DNA of 32,900 nt, from NCBI GenBank assembly GCA_016869045.1, contig VGFC01000032.1, positions 1 through 32,900 on the forward strand, read 5' to 3'. Position numbers and translations under genes: made by a program. The DNA comes from Armatimonadota bacterium (GTDB taxonomy: Bacteria > Armatimonadota > Zipacnadia > Zipacnadales > VGFC01). This document shows positions 22,510-30,398 of this stretch, in pieces (position 1 is the stretch's first letter; the number at the start of each line of letters is the position of its first letter). The notes under the pieces were generated by a model, which was not told the DNA's origin, searched no databases, and worked only from the letters and a program-made list of their open reading frames with translations.

Positions 22510-24862
22510 GAAGACGAAATTAGGGACAGGCACCAATTTCGGACATGACGTCCGTCCGAAATTGGTGCCTGTCCCTAATTTCGTCCTCGCCCTCCTCCTC
22601 GCCGCCTCGGCGCAGCCCCAGGCCGTGCCGCGCATCGGCTACGTCTACCCCGCCGGCGGCCGGCAGGGCACGACCGTCCGCGTCACAGTCGGCGGCCAGT
22701 TCCTGCGGGGCGCGGACGAGGCGTACGTCTCCAGCCCGGGAGTACTCGCCTCGGTCGTGGAGTACATCCGACCCCTGGATGCCGGCGAGCTGGGCGACAC
22801 GGCGTGGTTCCTGCGCGAGTTGGTCAGGAGGCGCTGGAGCGCGCGGGTCATGGACGCGGCCGCCAGGCAGGACGCGCCGGACCTGCCCGACCATCCCTGG
22901 CTGCGGGACCTGGATGAGAAGAGCCCCGGAGAGGTCACGCGGCTGTGGACGAGCCTGTTTGACCCCAAGAAGCAACCGAACGCCCAGATCGCCGAGCAGG
23001 TAACGATCGAGGTCACCATCGACCCGAACGCTCCCCCCGGCGACCGCGAGCTGCGGGTGGCGACCGCCGGCGGCCTGACCAACCCCGTGCGGTTCCAGGT
23101 GGGCGTGCTGCCGGAGGTCTCCGAGGAGGACCTGGGCGCCACGGAAGCGGTCGATCTGCCCGCGCTGCTGAACGGTCAGATCATGCCGGGTGAGGTGGAC
23201 CACTTCCGCCTGCGCGCGCGCAAGGGCCTGCGCCTCGTCGTCCGCCTGCAGGCGCGCCGCCTGATCCCCTACCTCGCAGACGCCGTGCCGGGATGGTTCC
23301 AGGCGACGATGTCGCTCCGCGATCCACACGGCAACGACGTGGCCTACGGCGATGACTGGCGCTTCGACCCCGACCCCGTGCTCCTCTGCACCCTCCCCGA
23401 GGACGGCGTCTACGAGCTTGAGGTCCGCGATGCTCTCTACCGCGGGCGCGACGACTTCGTGTACCGGATCGCGGCGGGTGAGCTGCCCTTCGTCACGCAG
23501 GTCTTCCCACTCGGCGCGCAGGAGGGCACGCCGACGATCGCCTCGATCGCGGGCTGGAGTCTGCTGACCGACAAGCTCACGCTGGACACCGCACCGGGGG
23601 GAGGCGAGACCCGAACCGCGGAAGTCGGCCAGGACCAGGGGCTGTGCAGCGAGATCCCCTACGCCGTGAGCGCGCTTCCCGAGTGCCTCGAGGGCGAGCC
23701 CAACGATACCATTGACAAGGCGCAGCAGGTCACGCTCCCGATCATCGTCAATGGCCGCCTCGGCCAGGCCGGCGACGTGGACACCTTCCGCTTCGATGGC
23801 CGGGCCGACGAGGAAGTGGTGGCCGAGGTGTACGCCCGCCGGCTGAACTCCCCGCTCGATCCCGCGCTGCGATTGGTGGACTCGACCGGGGCCGTCGTGG
23901 CGGCGAATGACGACCACGATGACCCCGAGATGGGCCTCATCACGCACCAGGCCGATCCCTACCTCCGGGCGCGTCTCCCGCAAAACGGGACGTACTCGAT
24001 CCGCCTCTGCGACGCACAGCAGCAGGGGGGCGACGCGTACGCCTACCGCCTGCGGATCGGGCCGCCCCAGCCCGACTTCGCCGTGCGCCTGACGCCCAGC
24101 ACGGTGAACGTGCCCCCCGGCGGCTCGGCCACGCTGACCGCCCACGCGGTGCGCAAGGACGGCTTCGATGGCGACATCGACGTGGTGGTGATCGACACCC
24201 CTCCGGGCTTCGCCGCGGGCACCGCGCGAATCCCCACCGGGAAGGACTCGGCCGAGCTCAAGGTAAGCGCCCTGCGCGGTGCAGCCCGGCAGCTCGTCCC
24301 CTTGCAGTTCGAGGCGCGCGCCCAGATCGCCGGCCTCCTGGTCAGCCACCCGGCCGTGCCTGCCGAAGACATGATGCAGGCCTTCGCCTATCGGCAGCTC
24401 GTGCCGCAGCAGGTCCTCCTGGTCGCCGTTCCGGGGCCTCGACCCGTGCCGGCGGTCTGGCGTCCCCTCGTGGCGGGCATCCGCCGGGCCGCCGAGGCTC
24501 CCGTTCGGATTCCCCTCGGCGGCATGGCGGAGGTGCAGGTCCAGGCTCTCCCGGACCGTCAGGGCCCCGCGCTGGAGACGCTCCGGTTCGCACTCAGCGC
24601 CCCGCCGAGAGGGGTCACGCTTCGGGGGACGACCTTCACGGGGGGGCACGTGATCTTCACGGTGAAGGCCGACGCGAACATCTCGCAGGCGGGCGAGTCC
24701 GGCAACCTGATCCTCGAGGCGTTCACCGAGGGAATTCGGGGACATGACCCGATTCAGGCCTCACCGAATCGGGATCGTGTCCCCGGATTCCCGGTCTCAG
24801 GCAAGCAGCGCCTCTCCCTCGGCGTCCTGCCCCCCATCCCCATCGAGGTCGTGAAGCCTTGA
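22496..24862 (+). CDS. Secreted pre-peptidase C-terminal (PPC) domain protein with two embedded palindromes
   Basis: 788 residues from ATG 22496, overlapping the DUF1501 end. After the hydrophobic FVLALLLAASA, RIGYVYPAGGRQGTTVRVTVGG forms an IPT-like first domain. PPC-like beta domains follow, such as LNGQIMPGEVDHFRLRARKG (about residue 220 on) and EGEPNDTIDKAQQV...GDVDTFRFDGRADEEV (about 400-520), then an Ig-like part FAVRLTPSTVNVPPGGSATL. Such proteins accompany DUF1501 genes and may bind surfaces or partners; no enzyme motif is seen. The first ~30 residues are encoded by a palindromic element that pushes the signal peptide inward; in-frame TTG 22562 or GTG 22565 inside the element could be alternative starts. 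A second palindrome encodes part of the C-terminus. Confidence 0.82.
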   Translation: MRSCKKTKLGTGTNFGHDVRPKLVPVPNFVLALLLAASAQPQAVPRIGYVYPAGGRQGTTVRVTVGGQFLRGADEAYVSSPGVLASVVEYIRPLDAGELGDTAWFLRELVRRRWSARVMDAAARQDAPDLPDHPWLRDLDEKSPGEVTRLWTSLFDPKKQPNAQIAEQVTIEVTIDPNAPPGDRELRVATAGGLTNPVRFQVGVLPEVSEEDLGATEAVDLPALLNGQIMPGEVDHFRLRARKGLRLVVRLQARRLIPYLADAVPGWFQATMSLRDPHGNDVAYGDDWRFDPDPVLLCTLPEDGVYELEVRDALYRGRDDFVYRIAAGELPFVTQVFPLGAQEGTPTIASIAGWSLLTDKLTLDTAPGGGETRTAEVGQDQGLCSEIPYAVSALPECLEGEPNDTIDKAQQVTLPIIVNGRLGQAGDVDTFRFDGRADEEVVAEVYARRLNSPLDPALRLVDSTGAVVAANDDHDDPEMGLITHQADPYLRARLPQNGTYSIRLCDAQQQGGDAYAYRLRIGPPQPDFAVRLTPSTVNVPPGGSATLTAHAVRKDGFDGDIDVVVIDTPPGFAAGTARIPTGKDSAELKVSALRGAARQLVPLQFEARAQIAGLLVSHPAVPAEDMMQAFAYRQLVPQQVLLVAVPGPRPVPAVWRPLVAGIRRAAEAPVRIPLGGMAEVQVQALPDRQGPALETLRFALSAPPRGVTLRGTTFTGGHVIFTVKADANISQAGESGNLILEAFTEGIRGHDPIQASPNRDRVPGFPVSGKQRLSLGVLPPIPIEVVKP
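22513..22585. repeat. Perfect 31-bp-arm palindrome inside the start of a coding gene
   Basis: Arms 22513-22543 and 22555-22585 are exact reverse complements around an 11-nt loop CATGACGTCCG. The left arm contains TTAGGGACAGGCACC. It lies entirely within the coding frame of the PPC protein, between its ATG and its hydrophobic signal segment, and is translated as a Lys/Pro/Val-rich peptide. It is far too long and perfect to be chance. Confidence 0.92.
24731..24791. repeat. Second palindromic insertion in the same coding gene
   Basis: Outer arms GGAATTCGGGGACA (24731-24744) and TGTCCCCGGATTCC (24778-24791) match with one mismatch; inner CCCGATTC and GAATCGGG pair exactly around AGGCCTCACC, with a small internal bulge. 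It is read in frame as a polar peptide between FTEG and a VSGKQRLSLG strand of the PPC protein. It shares the GGGGACA edge with other REP-like elements here. Confidence 0.82.
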
Positions 24863-25902
24863 TGAGGCCGGCCCCGGTTGCCCTCGCTCTGGCGCTCCTC
24901 GGAGGCACGCAGACGATGACCGCCGCCGATCCGCGCTTCTTCGCTCCCCCAACCGACACCGACCGCCCCGTGTGGGGCCTGCGCAATGGCCTCCGCTTCG
25001 GCATCTGGCCCGGCGCCATCGGCGGACGGGGACCGGGCGGGCCGCGCGGCCTGATCCGGGTAGGCTACCCCGCCCTGCCTGGCGGGGCCTACCTCCTGGT
25101 GAACTTCATCGCCATCGAGCCGGTCGTCGAGGGGCAGCGGGCGCGCGGCTTCAGTGAGCTGGAGGTCAGCACGAGCGACGGTCGCCCCGGGAAGACCATC
25201 GACGCCGGCCCGCCACCGGGGGTCGAGTGGCGCCCGACCGAGGCCGAGCCCATCTACCCAGGGCGAATCGAGGCGCTCGACGGCGGCGCGGCCCGACTGA
25301 CGGTCTGCCTGCGCATGGAGCGGTTCGCCTCGGGGGCACACGTCTACCTACTCGCCTCCGTCCGCACCGACCGGCCCGACGAGCTGGAGCTCCGGACCTT
25401 CACCGAGGCCGATTCGGCGCCCCTCGCGGCCTGCGTCCTGACCGCGACGATGGGCAACTTCGAGCGCCTGCGCCAGCTCCACCTGAGGGACCGCGTCGTG
25501 ACGACCCAGGAGCTGTACCCCGACTTCACCGGCAACGACTTCGCGCCACACAGGCGGTTCGCCCTCGACCAGCTCTCCCGGGCCGCCGACGGCAGCCTCC
25601 TCGTCGCCGCCACCACCGACGAGCCCGACCCGGCCGCCACCCTTCCCGACCCGAACCGCCCCTGGTTCTGGCACTACAGCGGGCAGAAGCTCACGCAGTT
25701 CTGGCGCAAGTACCCGGACGCCGTGCAGCCACTGCTCGCCGTCGCGGTGAACGCCCGGCGGGTCTACTGGGCCTCGACGTGGCCGATCCCCAACGGCGCC
25801 GCCTTCGAGAACTTCGAGCTGAACGAGCCCTTCCTGCAGGGCCAGACGACCGCCTTCGGCCTCACCCCCCTTTCCCCCACCCAACTCCTCGCCTCCCCCT
25901 AA
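24862..25902 (+). CDS. Secreted protein of unknown function
   Basis: 346 residues from ATG 24862, which overlaps the previous TGA as TGATG, so translation is coupled to the PPC gene. A signal peptide (VALALALLGGTQTMTAADP) is followed by a protein rich in short strands and aromatic turns, for example GLIRVGYPALPGGAYLLVNFIAIEPV, LTATMGNFERLRQLHLRD and PWFWHYSGQKLTQFWRKYPDAVQPLL. No family or catalytic motif is recognised; the layout suggests a beta-rich extracellular protein. It closes the DUF1549/DUF1501/PPC run and may work with those proteins outside the cell. Followed at once by a three-copy 42-bp repeat. Confidence 0.75.
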   Translation: MRPAPVALALALLGGTQTMTAADPRFFAPPTDTDRPVWGLRNGLRFGIWPGAIGGRGPGGPRGLIRVGYPALPGGAYLLVNFIAIEPVVEGQRARGFSELEVSTSDGRPGKTIDAGPPPGVEWRPTEAEPIYPGRIEALDGGAARLTVCLRMERFASGAHVYLLASVRTDRPDELELRTFTEADSAPLAACVLTATMGNFERLRQLHLRDRVVTTQELYPDFTGNDFAPHRRFALDQLSRAADGSLLVAATTDEPDPAATLPDPNRPWFWHYSGQKLTQFWRKYPDAVQPLLAVAVNARRVYWASTWPIPNGAAFENFELNEPFLQGQTTAFGLTPLSPTQLLASP

Positions 25903-25904
25903 GC

Positions 25905-26030
25905 CGTCGCCGCTGTGCCTGCGAGACTCCCGTCTCGCAGCCGTCCCGTCGCCGTTGTGCCTGCGAGACTCCCGTCTCGCAGCCGTCCCGTCGCCGTTGT
26001 GCCTGCGAGACTCCCGTCTCGCAGCCGTCC
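25905..26030. repeat. Three tandem copies of a 42-bp unit with internal palindrome
   Basis: Units start at 25905, 25947 and 25989. Each contains CTGCGAGAC, TCCC, GTCTCGCAG, a perfect 9-bp-arm hairpin (first at 25919-25940, then +42 and +84). It begins right after the stop of the secreted protein gene and lies upstream of the CHAT-STAND gene. The 42-bp period is a multiple of three, so frames run through it without stops; that extension of the next gene is not credible as protein. Confidence 0.9.
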
Positions 26031-26042
26031 CTGCCGTTCCCC

Positions 26043-26072
26043 TTTCGTGTCTTTCGTGTGTTTCGTGGTTCC
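26043..26072. repeat. TTTCGTGT-type triplet repeat, copy 1
   Basis: Three 9-10-bp steps TTTCGTGTC, TTTCGTGTG, TTTCGTGGTTCC. Related copies at 30511-30542 (with CCGTGT in place of TTCGTGT) and 31531-31560 share the same end GTGGTTCC. It lies 70 bp before the CHAT-STAND gene. Role unknown. Confidence 0.65.
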
Positions 26073-26140
26073 TCGCCGTGCCGTTCCCCCGCAGGACTCC
26101 GCTCCTCTTCCGTCGAATACCGGTTCGGGGTGTGATCGAC

Positions 26141-29100
26141 ATGGCCGAGTACACGCTTTCGACGTTCCAGCAAGACCCCTCCCACGTCCAGGTCCGCTTC
26201 GCCGCGGGAACCGCCTCTCCGTCCGTCCACGAACTCTCCCTCGATGCCGTTCAGGCCTTCGCCGCCGACGTGGAGGCGAAGCTCCAGCTCATCGGCAACC
26301 ACGCCGGCTGGCTCCAGCCGCAGCTCGACCTCGGCCGCGCGCTGTACCGTTGGCTGCACGAGGTCACCGAGGGGCGCATCGACGAGGCCGTCGCCTCGCC
26401 CGGGACGTTGACCTTGCGCTTCGCCCTCCTCCCGGAGCTACAGGTCCTGCCTTGGGAGCTGCTCGCCCGCGGTACCTTCCTCGCCCATGACGCCACGCGC
26501 CCCTTCTCGCCGGTGCGCGTGTGCAACGCGACACATGAGTGGCCGCCGCAGGCCAACCGTCCACTGCGCGTGCTCTTCATGGCCTGTTCGCCGCAGAACC
26601 TGCCGGAGGAGGAGGTGCTCCGCTTCGAGGAGGAGGAGAACCTCATCCTCGATGCAGCACGGGGCCCTTCCATCGAGCTGCAGGTCGAGGAGAGCGGCAG
26701 CCTCGCGGGGCTGAAGCAGCGCCTCGCGGACTTCGGCGATGGGCACTTCGACGTCGTGCACCTCACCGGCCACGCGAACATCGTGGATGGCAATCCGTAC
26801 TTCGCCGCCGAGGATGACTTCGGCCAGGCGAAGCCCGCCTTTGCCGATGACTTCGGCGAGGCCTTCGGCACGATCTGGCCGCGCGTGGTGGTGGTGTCCG
26901 GCTGCAAGACGGGCCAGGCCGGCGCGGGCGGCGCCTTCCCCTCGCTCAGCGAGAAGCTCGTCGAGTCCGGCGCGGCGGCGGTAGTCGGCTGGAGCGCCAG
27001 CGTCGCCGACGCGACCGGCAACGTCTGCGCCCAGCATCTCTACGGAGAACTCTGCGGCGCCCGCCCGCTGTGCGAGTCGGTCGCCGAGGCCCGCCGCGAG
27101 CTGCTCAATGCCAACCGCTCGGACTGGCACCTCCTCCGCCTCTACACCGGTCATGGGCCACTCGGCCCGCTCGTCACCCCGCTCAACACGAAGCGCCGCG
27201 CGCGCGTTCATCTGCGCCCCGCGCAGACCCAGATGCTCGGGCAGGGCTGCAAGACCGAGGTGGCCAAGCGCGAGAGCTTCGTCGGCCGCCGCCGTCCGCT
27301 GCAGGCCTGCCTCCGCGCCCTCTCCACCGTGCCCGGCACGCCCGACCACGTCCACGGCGTACTCATCCACGGCATGGGCGGCCTGGGGAAGAGCAGCCTC
27401 GCCGCGCGCCTCATGGATCGCCTGTCCAGCCACCGTCGCGTCGTCATCCCCGGCGCCTTCGACGAGACCGAGTTCATCCGTCGCGCCGCCGACCAGCTTC
27501 CCGCCGAAGCCGGCAAGCTCCTCAACGAGCCCGACCTCAGCCTCCGCCACCGCCTCCAGGCCGTCTTCGAAGGTCCCTTGGCCGCCGAGTCAGCCATCTT
27601 CCTCTTCGATGACTTCGAGCACAACATCGACCTCTCCCTGGATGCGCATCCGCCCTCCCCGCCTACGGACCCCACGTGTCTCGTAGGTCGGGATACCAAT
27701 CCCGACATCGCCTTTGTCAACACAACCCGTGCTCTGCCCCCGCCTTCGCTCAACCCCGACGCCCGCGACGTCCTCGCCGCCCTCTTCCACGCGCTGGAGG
27801 ACACCGGCTCCGATACCCGCGTGATCGTGACGAGCCGCTACCAGTTCCCCGTCCCCGCGCCTGGCCGCCTCTCCGACCAGGGCCTCCTCTCCATGCACGG
27901 GGCCGAGCTGCAGAAGAAGTGCGACCTGCTCCCGGCATGGCAGGCGGGCAGCAAGGTCGAGGCAAAGGCACGGCAGGACGCCGTGCACGTGTCGGGCGGG
28001 AATCCGCGCCTGTTGGAGTGGCTGGACAAGGTGCTGGCTGGCTATACGGGTGCGGAGGCGCAGGGCATCATGGCGTCAATGCAGGCGAAGGCCGCCGAGT
28101 TCCGCGAGGACGTCCTCGCCGAGCAGCTCATCACCCGCGAGGGCGAGCCGCTGCGCCGCCTGCTGGCCCTCTGGTCACTCCCAACGCTCCCGGTCCCTGA
28201 GGCCGCCTTCCGCGCTCTCGCCGGCGATGCCGACTTCGGCGACGCCCTCACTCGCGCCGTCAGCGTTGGCCTCGTCGAGGCCGGCCTCGACGAAGAGACG
28301 CAGCAGCCTCTCTACCATGTCTCCGACACGCTGGACAGGCTGACCGACTCCGCCGTCACCCCCGCCGACCGCGAACAGGCCGCCTATCGCGCCGCGGAGG
28401 CGCTCCACCAGGTCTGGTGGGTGCCGCGGGGAGGCGCGCGCGAGGACCGGGCGTGGGAGATCCTCCGCCTGGCGGTCGATGGGAAGCACCTGGAGGTTGC
28501 GGCGGGGGTGGGTGATGCGATCAGCGCGGCGATGTACAACCGCAGTCGCTTCCGCGAGGCAGCCGCGGTGGCCGCCATAGCCTTGTCGGTCGGCGAGGAC
28601 TACCGCCTTCTTCACGCCCTCGCCCGTGCGGAGGAGGTGCTGGGCGAGGCCTCCGCCGCCCTCGTCCACTACCAGAGGGCTCTGGCCCTGTGCCCCGCGG
28701 GCGACGCGTTGCCCGCGGCGGTCGTGCGCGAGCGCGGGTCCATCTTGCACAACACGGCCATCCTTTGCGTGCGCCAGGGCGACCTCGGAAGCGCTGTGGC
28801 GCTCTGCCGCCTGTCCCTGGCCGCCAAGGAGCAGACGGGCGACGACGTCGGCACGGCTGCGACACTGCACGTCTTGGCTGACATCCATAGGCAGCGTGGC
28901 GAACTCGACGACGCTCTGGGCCTCTGCGAACGGGCCGTGCGCATCTGCGAGACGAGGCGAGACGCCCGCGGCAAGGCGGCCACGCTGCACCAGATGGCTG
29001 GTATCCACGAGCGGCGAGGCGACCCAGAACAGGCCCTGGCATTCTACCAGCAGTGCCTGCCCATTCAGGAACGGATTGGCGACGCCCTCGGCATGGCCGC

Positions 29101-29776
29101 AACGCTCCACAACATGGCCCTCATCAACGAACAGCGCGGGGACGTCCGAGGCGGTCTGGCGCTCTACGAGCAGTCCCTACGCATCTCAGAGGAGATTGGT
29201 GACGCCCACGGCAAGGCGGCTACGCTGGCCGGCATGGCGGCCACGGCTTGGCGGCGAGGGGACACCATGGCGGCGCAGACCTACTCGGCCCAGGCGGCCT
29301 CGATCCTCGTCGCCGCGAGAGCCTGGCCGGACGCCGTGACCGTCATCGGGAACCTGTCGGAATACGACTCAGGCCGAGCGCAGACGTATCTGGCGCAGAC
29401 GCTCTGGTTGGCCCTACGGGCGGAGGCCCAACTGCAGCAGACCATCCTGACTGCCGGGCACTTGCAGCAGGACCTCGGCAGCGACCAGGCCGTCGCGCCC
29501 CTCCTCGCGACGACCGCGATGTACTTCGTCACGAGGCGCGGCGAGAAGCATGTGGAGCGAGAGGAACTCGAAGGCGTCGCTTGGGGCATGTTGGGGGCCT
29601 GCGCTGAGGCCCGAGGAATCGCGGCAGAGGACATCCCCGCATGGGTCGAGCGCGAGCGCCTCAACGACGCAGACTACTTCCTCCCGGCGTTGAGTCGAGC
29701 CTTGGAGGAGATGGTCGGCGAGGATGAGTGGCTGTTCGACCGAACCCAGGTGCCCCGGCCCGAGTGGGACGCCTGA
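26141..29776 (+). CDS. CHAT protease - STAND NTPase - TPR protein
   Basis: 1211 residues from ATG 26141, GGGG about 10 nt upstream. Residues 1-130 are a beta-rich N-terminal domain. A CHAT caspase-like domain follows (about 140-360), with catalytic His211 in VVHLTGHANIV and Cys255 in VVVVSGCKTGQAG. After a linker with KRESFVGRRRPL (about 385) comes an NTPase: Walker A GMGGLGKSS (411-419, Lys417), Walker B IFLFDDFE (Asp490, Asp491) and sensor RVIVTSRY (about 561-568), then a winged-helix-like part. TPRs with an exact 40-residue period run from about 820 to 1060, e.g. at 904, 944, 984 and 1024. This NLR-like plan suggests a switch in which ligand binding to TPRs frees a peptidase. Defence role inferred. 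A palindrome is inserted between Walker B and the sensor. Confidence 0.88.
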   Translation: MAEYTLSTFQQDPSHVQVRFAAGTASPSVHELSLDAVQAFAADVEAKLQLIGNHAGWLQPQLDLGRALYRWLHEVTEGRIDEAVASPGTLTLRFALLPELQVLPWELLARGTFLAHDATRPFSPVRVCNATHEWPPQANRPLRVLFMACSPQNLPEEEVLRFEEEENLILDAARGPSIELQVEESGSLAGLKQRLADFGDGHFDVVHLTGHANIVDGNPYFAAEDDFGQAKPAFADDFGEAFGTIWPRVVVVSGCKTGQAGAGGAFPSLSEKLVESGAAAVVGWSASVADATGNVCAQHLYGELCGARPLCESVAEARRELLNANRSDWHLLRLYTGHGPLGPLVTPLNTKRRARVHLRPAQTQMLGQGCKTEVAKRESFVGRRRPLQACLRALSTVPGTPDHVHGVLIHGMGGLGKSSLAARLMDRLSSHRRVVIPGAFDETEFIRRAADQLPAEAGKLLNEPDLSLRHRLQAVFEGPLAAESAIFLFDDFEHNIDLSLDAHPPSPPTDPTCLVGRDTNPDIAFVNTTRALPPPSLNPDARDVLAALFHALEDTGSDTRVIVTSRYQFPVPAPGRLSDQGLLSMHGAELQKKCDLLPAWQAGSKVEAKARQDAVHVSGGNPRLLEWLDKVLAGYTGAEAQGIMASMQAKAAEFREDVLAEQLITREGEPLRRLLALWSLPTLPVPEAAFRALAGDADFGDALTRAVSVGLVEAGLDEETQQPLYHVSDTLDRLTDSAVTPADREQAAYRAAEALHQVWWVPRGGAREDRAWEILRLAVDGKHLEVAAGVGDAISAAMYNRSRFREAAAVAAIALSVGEDYRLLHALARAEEVLGEASAALVHYQRALALCPAGDALPAAVVRERGSILHNTAILCVRQGDLGSAVALCRLSLAAKEQTGDDVGTAATLHVLADIHRQRGELDDALGLCERAVRICETRRDARGKAATLHQMAGIHERRGDPEQALAFYQQCLPIQERIGDALGMAATLHNMALINEQRGDVRGGLALYEQSLRISEEIGDAHGKAATLAGMAATAWRRGDTMAAQTYSAQAASILVAARAWPDAVTVIGNLSEYDSGRAQTYLAQTLWLALRAEAQLQQTILTAGHLQQDLGSDQAVAPLLATTAMYFVTRRGEKHVEREELEGVAWGMLGACAEARGIAAEDIPAWVERERLNDADYFLPALSRALEEMVGEDEWLFDRTQVPRPEWDA
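27687..27706. repeat. Palindrome inserted within the NTPase domain coding sequence
   Basis: GTCGGGAT (27687-27694), loop ACCA, ATCCCGAC (27699-27706), a perfect 8-bp-arm hairpin. It is translated as part of VGRDTNPDIAFVNTT in an extra loop of about 30 residues (roughly 506-538) between Walker B and the sensor strand, in a place where related NTPases usually have only a few residues. The loop is Pro-rich and unlike the flanking domain. Confidence 0.72.
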
Positions 29777-29784
29777 CCCACGAC

Positions 29785-29834
29785 GGGCCGCATGCCTGGG
29801 CGTCGAGGGTCCTCGACGCCCAGGCATGCGGCCC
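29785..29834. repeat. Perfect 24-bp-arm palindrome between CHAT-STAND and toxin genes
   Basis: Arms 29785-29808 and 29811-29834 are exact reverse complements separated by GT. It lies between the convergent CHAT-STAND and toxin genes. Neither side has a T-run, so it may act as a bidirectional 3' barrier or be another mobile palindrome. Confidence 0.85.
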
Positions 29835-29848
29835 CTCCCCTTGGCGCT

Positions 29849-30127
29849 TCACTGCCTGCGTTCCAGCTCCTCGTAGATCCGGCTCCGGTGGCCCGCCCAG
29901 ACCACGGTCACGACCCGCGCGTCGTCATCCACGCGATAGGCCACGCGGTAGTCGCCGATACGCAGCTTGCGGAACGGTCGGAGCGTGCCGCTGAGGGCTT
30001 CGCTGCCCCACGGGCGAGGGTCGTCGGCCAGCGCGCGAATCCCCGCCCAGATGCGATCGACCACCGGCTGGGGCAGCCGTCTGAGGGCGCGAGGGACCTG
30101 GGCCTCCACGCGAACGGTGTAGCTCAC
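29849..30127 (-). CDS. RelE/ParE-family toxin
   Basis: 92 residues from GTG 30127, whose GTGA overlaps the antitoxin stop by 4 bp, giving coupled translation. The family pattern is clear: VRVEAQVPRALRRLPQPVVDRIWAGIRALADDPRP (paired helices), then LSGTLRPFRKLRIGDYRVAYRVDDDARVVTVVWAGHRSRIYEEL, with the LRIGDYRVAY strand and C-terminal HRSRIYEEL typical of RelE-type toxins. Family members either cut mRNA on the ribosome (RelE) or poison gyrase (ParE); the sequence does not decide which, though HR..IY fits RelE-like. A longer upstream frame is an artefact. The gene faces the CHAT-STAND gene. Confidence 0.9.
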   Translation of the reverse strand: MSYTVRVEAQVPRALRRLPQPVVDRIWAGIRALADDPRPWGSEALSGTLRPFRKLRIGDYRVAYRVDDDARVVTVVWAGHRSRIYEELERRQ

Positions 30128-30375
30128 CGCTTCAGCTCTGCCTCGGCTTCCTCGAGGGTGAGCCACTCGCTGTTGGGGTCCGCCAGTATGCGCTCGCACT
30201 TCTCGGCGAGTAGACGGTCCTCCAACTTGTCCAGCAGTTCGAGATCGTCCAGCGGCACGACCGCAACCAGTGGCTTCCCGTGTCGCTCCACAATCACCCG
30301 CTCCCGTCCGAAGGCGACGCTGTTGACGACTCGCGCCAGGTCCCGGCGCAGGTCGCCCATCGTGATCGCATCCAT
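30124..30375 (-). CDS. Phd/YefM-family antitoxin
   Basis: 83 residues from ATG 30375, preceded by GGAGGGGGAA. The N-terminal DNA-binding dimer domain reads MDAITMGDLRRDLARVVNSVAFGRERVIVERHGKPLVAVVPLDDLELL, the standard Phd/YefM pattern. The C-terminal acidic helix (LEDRLLAEKCERILAD, then LTLEEAEAELKR) would cover the toxin. It neutralises the toxin encoded by the overlapping downstream gene and represses its own promoter. A promoter and a 10-bp-arm operator-like palindrome lie just upstream (30399-30440), consistent with autorepression. Confidence 0.92.
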   Translation of the reverse strand: MDAITMGDLRRDLARVVNSVAFGRERVIVERHGKPLVAVVPLDDLELLDKLEDRLLAEKCERILADPNSEWLTLEEAEAELKR

Positions 30376-30398
30376 GGTGGTTCCCCCTCCGCGAGGTT

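Noticed and set aside
22513-22585. Intrinsic terminator after the DUF1501 gene
   Set aside because: The hairpin lies inside an open coding frame and is followed by CGTCCTCGC, with no T-run.
22520-24745. 741-codon open frame antisense to the PPC gene
   Set aside because: Same reason: shadow of a recognisable secreted protein gene.
25955-26140. N-terminal extension of the CHAT-STAND protein through the 42-bp repeats
   Set aside because: It would encode repeated CLRDSRLAAVP peptides; MAEYTL at 26141 is a sensible domain start.
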